Assembly (NCBI GenBank): GCA_963966185.1
Contig: CAWZYM010000129.1
Span: 810,001-874,000, forward strand
DNA length: 64,000 bases
Direction: 5' to 3'
Source: Rhabditoides inermis
Lineage: Eukaryota; Nematoda; Chromadorea; Rhabditida; Rhabditidae
Shown: piece by piece, positions 59,501-64,000 of the stretch
Layout of the letters: the number at the start of each line of letters is the position of its first letter
Numbering within the stretch: position 1 is the stretch's first letter
Made by a program: the position numbers and the translations under genes
The notes under the pieces: model-generated
Database searches by the model: none
What the model was told of the DNA's origin: nothing
The model's input: the letters and a program-made list of their open reading frames with translations, nothing else

Positions 59501-62500
59501 CAATGTGAAATACGACAATGCCGAACTCACCTGCACCCTGTCCACTTCGGTCTCCCTGTCGAGCATGATCTGTCTGAGTGCGGGAGCGAGCGGCGTGTTC
59601 TCGTCCACGTGCACCCCATACACGTCAGCCACGCTGTCCTCCAGACGGCACAGCTCGCGCGCCGTCTGCTCGCGGTGCTGAACCGAGACATATCGAAACT
59701 GATCCGATATTAGAGAAACAGAAGTATCGCCTTTAGGACATGGATGCCTTATAATAGGAGCCTTGTAAGCAAACGTGAATCGTTCATGGGACTTGAGACA
59801 TATCACTAATCAGTTGAGCAGACTAAACGGTATAGTATTTGGAAGACAGTGATGCCCCTATCGCAAAACACATGAGTTGTGAAATGTGGTTGAGGGTAAC
59901 GTGAAATGACCCACCATCTGCTTGCTCTTCAGCTCCACACTCTCGTTCTCGATCTGTCTGCGGACAACGTCCAGGCGAGTCAGCTCCCGCTCCGCCACTG
60001 ACAGCTAGAACACGAGGGTAGCATCTATCTCTCTCATCTCTCTCTGCTCTCTCTCTTATCTCCCTCTCTCTCTTTTTGCGCTCTCTCTCTCTCTCTCTCC
60101 CTTCCCACCCACCCTCTTCTCTACACGCTCCTTCTGCGCACTGACGTCGGCGAATTCGGAAGACGACTTCAGCTGAAAGATGATGTTTATTAAATTCAAC
60201 AACCACAAAAAATCAATCAAACAAACGAGATCGCTGCTCACATCAAACAACGTTCTTAACAGAGAGGAAACAAGAAACAAGCATGGCGTCTCGCAGCTCG
60301 TACCTCGCCAATCTCTCTCTGTAGCTGCTCCCGCGTTCCCGGGAAGTCGCCACACCGCAGATGGCCCAGCTGCTCCATCAAAGACTTGAGCCTCACCTCG
60401 GCGTAGCCTAGAAGAACAACAATTTCTTCTTCTCCCTCTCCCTCTCTCTCTCGCATCTGACGCTGATTGTGAGATAGAAATTTAGACATAATGCCGTTCT
60501 TGGATTCCGTTAGCGGAAAGTGGTGCACAACATGACGTCACTTCCCCTCCCCCACTCACTCCTGTCCTTCTCGGTCTGTTCGATGCGGAGCAGCTCCCGT
60601 CTGCTCTCGTCCACCTCCCTCTCCGCCTTCTGCATCCTCTTCTCCAGATCATCTCCCTCCGTCGCCAGCACGGCTCGCCTCTCCGACAGAGACATTTGCT
60701 CGGCGACGCGCTGAAAAATTAAACTCAATATATAAGTTTCGATTATTCCTTATTTGCTAATATCCGTTCTGCGGACCCTGTAAAGGGGAAAAACATTGAA
60801 TAGGTTTCAACTGCCTATATAATTGCCGCAGCACTTGAAAGCGACAACTTCATTTTCTCACATTCTACCACTTCCCCCACATCTCTATCCCCGACCACAC
60901 TTTCTTTCCTTACAGTACCCCTCTTCTCCCCCTACCTCCAGCCTGGTCCTCCTCTTGAACGCGGCGCTCCTCTCCCGCTCCGACAACACCTGCAGCTCCT
61001 GCATCTGCAAGCACACAAACAAGTTGAGAACTAGTTTCATATACATACAAGTTCTATATTCATGTATGATAATCTAGCTCCCCGAGAGAAAGACAAGGAG
61101 CAAGAGCAAAAAGAAACTCATCATTGCAAGAACCTCTCCAATGCAGGAACTGCTCACGCTCAGAACTCAGAGGCGTACTTGCACGTTGCGCAACTCATTA
61201 TGATAATGAAAAATCATAATCCACGTATTGTATTATGCATTTGACAGCTCTACGGACAACTGCGAAGACTACGCAACATGGCAGTATTATGCCTGTCCCT
61301 GCTCAGATTAGGTTCAATAGTCAATAGGCGCATTTCTAACAGGACCATAATGAGCTTTAAAAAACTCACATATTCCTTCTTGGTCTTGTTCATCACCTCG
61401 ATCGCCTTCACGTATTTCGTCACCTGAAATTGATTTATAAATCAATAATCGATCAATAAGTCAATAACACTCACTTCGAAAATCTCGTCGAATCGACTTT
61501 TGAGCTCCTTCGGCTCGCTGAGAGGCCTGGAAACATTTTACAATAAAAGTATCAATATAAGCTTGATTTGAATAACCGTGAAGTAATCACCATAACTACA
61601 CAATAAACAATGAACATACTAGAATGTACGGTACCACCGACTGATAAACCGGTAATTAATAAATCAATACGGACCATGTGGACTGTTCCTGGTGGCAGAA
61701 CATGACGTGTTCGAGGATGGCAGACGACACACCTAGCAGGTTCAGCATCTGCAACGGCCAGTATGAGTATTGAGGAGGATACGGTCGAATCGATCTAGAC
61801 TGGTGATCGATCGATACACTTAGTCGCACCCGCATTGTATTCATGTACTTCACTCCGAACATATGAAAATAATGTGACTGCGAGTGTTATGTGGACCGAT
61901 CTGATTTTAACACCGGCGATGGGGGAAGGGGTGGTGGGGAAGCAATCCAGGTAGCATCTATCTACGCGGGACAGAAAGCTGTATTTATAGACATTGGGAA
62001 CTTCTATCATCTATCAATATACTACAAGCTCAAGTTATAGAATGAAATAGTGTGATACATGTTTTCGGAACAGCTTCAGATTCAGCTTTTGATGTTTCTT
62101 TTTCTGAAAAGAAGTGAACAAATAGGAATGAACAGAAGAGAATCTGATCCGTCATCCGTTATAATCACAAATTGACATCAAATTCCATTGATTTCAGAAA
62201 CCCACTCACCTCCTTCTTGACGTCGATGACCTTGGCGGAGAGGCTCTTCTGCGAGCCGTCCTTGTTCTTCACCAAAATCGTGAAGTCGTCCGACTTGAAC
62301 TGGATCTTGCCCGTCCTCCCCTCAAATCAACGTTTCACATCCACAAACGTCACAACAAAACTTCGTCGCATTAAACTTTTCCTGTTCATCGGCAACTTCG
62401 CAATTGTTAGCAAACAAATCCCAGAAAAAAAAGAGAGAGGCTACCTTGGAGAGGTTCATTCTCTTTGTGACGACCACCGTGCGTCCCTTCGGATCCAGGA

Positions 62501-63098
62501 AGCGCAGCTTGACGGACGCGTCCACGCGCGGCTTCTTCACCATCTGAACCAAGTAATACAACAACCAGTGCGGTTACTAGTATATCGGAAGGTGGTATGT
62601 GAGTAAGGTACAGTAGCCCACGTCGATGGAGTGCACCCATGCGCGGCCGGAGCCCGACGGAAACGCGCCGGTGGTGATGAAGTTGAGCGCTTCGATCGTC
62701 GTCTGAAATCGTGATCAAAACATATAGCATAGTAATCTAATCATTTTTTAAACGAACGGTCGCGTCGTCGTCGAGACACGCCCGACAAACGCAAACTCTT
62801 TGAAGTTGGCAAGTGTACCCGAGGACAGATTCAGTACTACCGACATGTACACGATGTTCAGCAAGATTCAGTGAGCAAGATTCAATCCACAGTAACCTGC
62901 GACTCACCGTCTTTCCGGTGCCATTGGGGCCGGAGATGATGGTGAGCGGCTTGAGAAAGTGGATCGTTTGCGCCTGCAACGGAAAGAGAACAGCGTTCAC
63001 AACGAAACAATAAGAAAATATATAAAACGAAGTACCTGATGGTTTTCGATTCCGACGGAGCGCACTCCTTGGATGAGCAGATCTTGTAGCTGCGCCAT
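48188..63098 (-). CDS. RAD50: RAD50, double-strand break repair ATPase
   Basis: A long gene with some 30 or more small exons over 15 kb. The product is the SMC-like ATPase of the MRE11-RAD50 complex. Seen in order: [20 protein letters not shown] (start 63,098); Walker [10 protein letters not shown] (about 62,920); [38 protein letters not shown]; the Q-loop exon [20 protein letters not shown] (61,750-61,674); [17 protein letters not shown]; long coiled-coil exons; and the zinc hook CCPLC (56,078-56,064). After more coiled coil come [20 protein letters not shown] (49,950), the signature region [11 protein letters not shown] plus [15 protein letters not shown], Walker [12 protein letters not shown] (about 49,140) and the D/H-loop exon [12 protein letters not shown] (48,546). 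The last exon (from 48,375) runs through a GA microsatellite and ends at 48,188. Introns carry many CT tracts and one inverted-repeat element. Confidence 0.95.
49061..49120. repeat. Short tandem repeat GTGTGTGCTTTG in RAD50 intron
   Basis: Four copies of a 14-bp unit directly next to the donor of the Walker B exon (49,121). Confidence 0.85.
49243..49400. repeat. CT/CCTCCC-rich tract in RAD50 intron
   Basis: Long polypyrimidine repeat filling nearly the whole intron between the signature exon and the Walker B exon. Similar tracts fill parts of other RAD50 introns (49,545-49,595, 50,023-50,075, 50,470-50,570, 50,875-51,030, 55,510-55,670, 57,985-58,020, 58,557-58,590). Confidence 0.85.
49764..49860 (+). 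repeat. Dispersed element tail in RAD50 intron
   Basis: GGCGCTACCCATAAGAAC..GGCGATGAATATGTTCTAAA.. then CACCGAATAAAGTATATGAT. It is the inverse partner of 32,880-32,945 and a relative of the GATTCCGAATAAAC family. Confidence 0.6.
53042..53998. mobile_element. DNA transposon-like element with about 180-bp TIRs in a RAD50 intron
   Basis: 53,049-53,225 and 53,817-53,992 are inverted copies, about 97% identical by eye. The outer ends read TA-CGCTGAATCCGAATATGACC and its complement followed by TA, consistent with a TA target duplication as in Tc1/mariner-type elements. The interior of about 590 bp has no transposase but contains a protein-coding-like stretch (next entry). A decayed relative of the TIR may lie at 36,150-36,200. 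Confidence 0.75.
53370..53653 (-). CDS. Possible small secreted protein gene inside the TIR element
   Basis: On the minus strand an ATG at about 53,652 opens a good signal peptide ([18 protein letters not shown]). A second open frame nearby encodes [20 protein letters not shown], then a very acidic stretch [17 protein letters not shown], then [17 protein letters not shown] ending at a GTACTC donor (about 53,370). The two frames differ and would need a short intron (about 60 bp) or represent a frameshift. Further exons would have to lie in the left TIR. This could be a captured host gene fragment. No family is recognised. Confidence 0.35.
54458..54522. repeat. Tandem duplication of 32-33 bp
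   Basis: TCGCTTGAGATAGTGGTCCT..GTCACGATCCC occurs twice in a row in a RAD50 intron. Confidence 0.85.
55025..55095 (+). repeat. Dispersed element tail matching 29,675-29,750
   Basis: ATTCGTTTTGTACGTGTCAT, then ATGTTTGCGATTCCGAATAA and a GATTTGATTTGA tail, in a RAD50 intron. Confidence 0.65.
56540..56940. repeat. Repeat-like block sharing the palindrome motif TTGCCAGCCGGGGTCA
   Basis: GTTATTGCCAGCCGGGGTCA at 56,550-56,569 is the same 20 bases found at 10,535-10,554 and, with one change, in each palindrome arm (2,178 on the other strand; 8,020). The following 380 bp are unlike the palindrome. It is probably an end of a related element in a RAD50 intron. Confidence 0.45.
59339..59425 (+). repeat. 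Perfect hairpin followed by element tail
   Basis: TATCTGAATATGACAACACA (59,342-59,361) is inverted at 59,369-59,388 around a 7-base loop. It is followed by ACGATTCCGGATAAACGATT and GATT repeats. The same ending occurs at 27,160-27,195 and, reversed, at 29,945-30,010. Confidence 0.75.
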
Positions 63099-63181
63099 CG
63101 AAGGGAGGACGCAGAGACAAAGACGACTTGCCTGAGAAGTAAAGATGAAAAACAAAAAAACAACAACAAAACAACAACAAA

Positions 63182-63543
63182 CAAAACAACAAAACAAAAA
63201 AACGAATGAATATGAAAAAAGAAGAAAATTTAGAAATTGCGAATTCGCGCGCGAAAAATTGGCGAACAAATAGTGTTGACCCAGTCGTAGTACAGTACAC
63301 TCACTTAAATATTTATGAAAGGATCTCTTTTCAAGTACAGCTACAGCATAACACCGCCACTCCAAAACAACAAAACAAAAAAACGAATGAATATGAAAAA
63401 AGAAGAAAATTTAGAAATTGCGAATTCGCGCGCGAAAAATTGGCGAACAAATAGTGTTGACCCAGTCGTAGTACAGTACACTCACTTAAATATTTATGAA
63501 AGGATCTCTTTTCAAGTACAGCTACAGCATAACACCGCCACTC
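63182..63543. repeat. 181-bp tandem duplication upstream of RAD50
   Basis: Two adjacent copies, offset 181 bp and nearly identical, include GAATTCGCGCGCGAAAAATT and GTGTTGACCCAGTCGTAGTA. The first begins about 85 bp before the RAD50 ATG, so the duplicated block is in the promoter or 5' UTR region. Confidence 0.9.
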
Positions 63544-63790
63544 CGAACGAAAAATGTTTGAGTCACAGGGGCGGGATGCGAGAATACGATGACAAATACG
63601 ATGACGTCTTTAACTGAACTCTACAACACTACTCCTACTCATAACAGTACATGAAAAGATAACGGACTGAACAGGCTAGGCAGTCACGAGGAATGGAGGA
63701 GAGTTGGGGCGAGAAGGCTAAGGTCAGGGGAGATACAGTCTAGCAATGCAAGTTTAGCGAGGTGAGTAGTGCAGAGAGGAGAGAGTGGGG

Positions 63791-63928
63791 TTAGATACCC
63801 GACGATCTCAAGACCACGTAAAAAGCATTGTCAAACAACAACTTGTCAGTCGCTTTCGGCGTTATGTTGAAGTCGTGCTCCTCAGTGAATGCCATCTGCA
63901 CACGGATCAAGTTTCCAGGTTTGCCCGA
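63791..63928 (-). CDS. Terminal exon of an unidentified gene (partial)
   Basis: A TTTCAG acceptor at 63,929 precedes a 138-nt open exon (46 codons with the stop). It reads SGKPGNLIRVQMAFTEEHDF, then NITPKATDKLLFDNAFYVVL, and ends RSSGI at TAA 63,791. The rest of the gene lies beyond the window edge. It is on the same strand as RAD50 and its stop is about 690 bp upstream of the RAD50 ATG. The family is not recognised. Confidence 0.6.
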   Translation of the reverse strand, partial: SGKPGNLIRVQMAFTEEHDFNITPKATDKLLFDNAFYVVLRSSGI

Positions 63929-64000
63929 CTGAAAAGCATAGTTAGTAGGATCGAGTCGCTTTTTTTCTCTAGGGGTGTTCCGCGGATAATCCGCCGTGCG

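Overview
The window looks like nuclear DNA from a nematode. Genes have many exons, introns down to 44 bp, TTTCAG-type 3' splice sites, ShKT-domain secreted proteins, fragments of non-LTR retrotransposons and many short inverted-repeat elements. All gene models were assembled by eye from splice signals, reading phase and remembered protein families. No search was run, and the species was not identified.

Layout. Bases 1-11,300 are repeat-rich. They hold a tandem pair of small inverted-repeat elements, then a palindrome of about 6.5 kb (1,853-8,352). Each palindrome arm carries a convergent copy of one intact gene for a secreted three-ShKT-domain protein. A young, non-coding LTR element (3,841-5,058) sits in the left arm only, and the matching site in the right arm is empty. 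A third, partial copy of the right arm lies at 10,261-11,259. Bases 11,300-14,510 are microsatellite-rich and show no gene.

Bases 14,514-33,982 hold four genes on the minus strand. In transcription order they are DNA ligase 1, Mediator subunit 31, a canopy-family ER protein and an unassigned acidic protein. The MED31 and canopy reading frames overlap in different frames within one exon. MED31 intron 1 contains an 880-bp, nearly pure GAA/TTC tract. Bases 34,672-46,175 hold four membrane-protein genes of unknown function: a small multipass protein with a partial 3' duplicate behind it, a five-pass protein on the minus strand, a type I receptor-like protein diverging from it, and a 153-residue four-pass protein. 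LINE and MITE debris lies between and inside them. Bases 48,188-63,098 are one RAD50 gene on the minus strand with dozens of exons, including the zinc hook and both ATPase halves. It starts next to a 181-bp tandem duplication. The last exon of another minus-strand gene lies at the right edge.

The recognised genes act in DNA replication and repair (LIG1, RAD50), transcription (MED31) and ER protein folding (canopy). Two features deserve most attention. One is the palindrome with its paired ShKT genes. The other is an 8-9 base motif (TACGTTTCA) that recurs, almost always on the plus strand, in the introns of the 14-35 kb gene block. It resembles the GTTTC core of nematode piRNA promoters.
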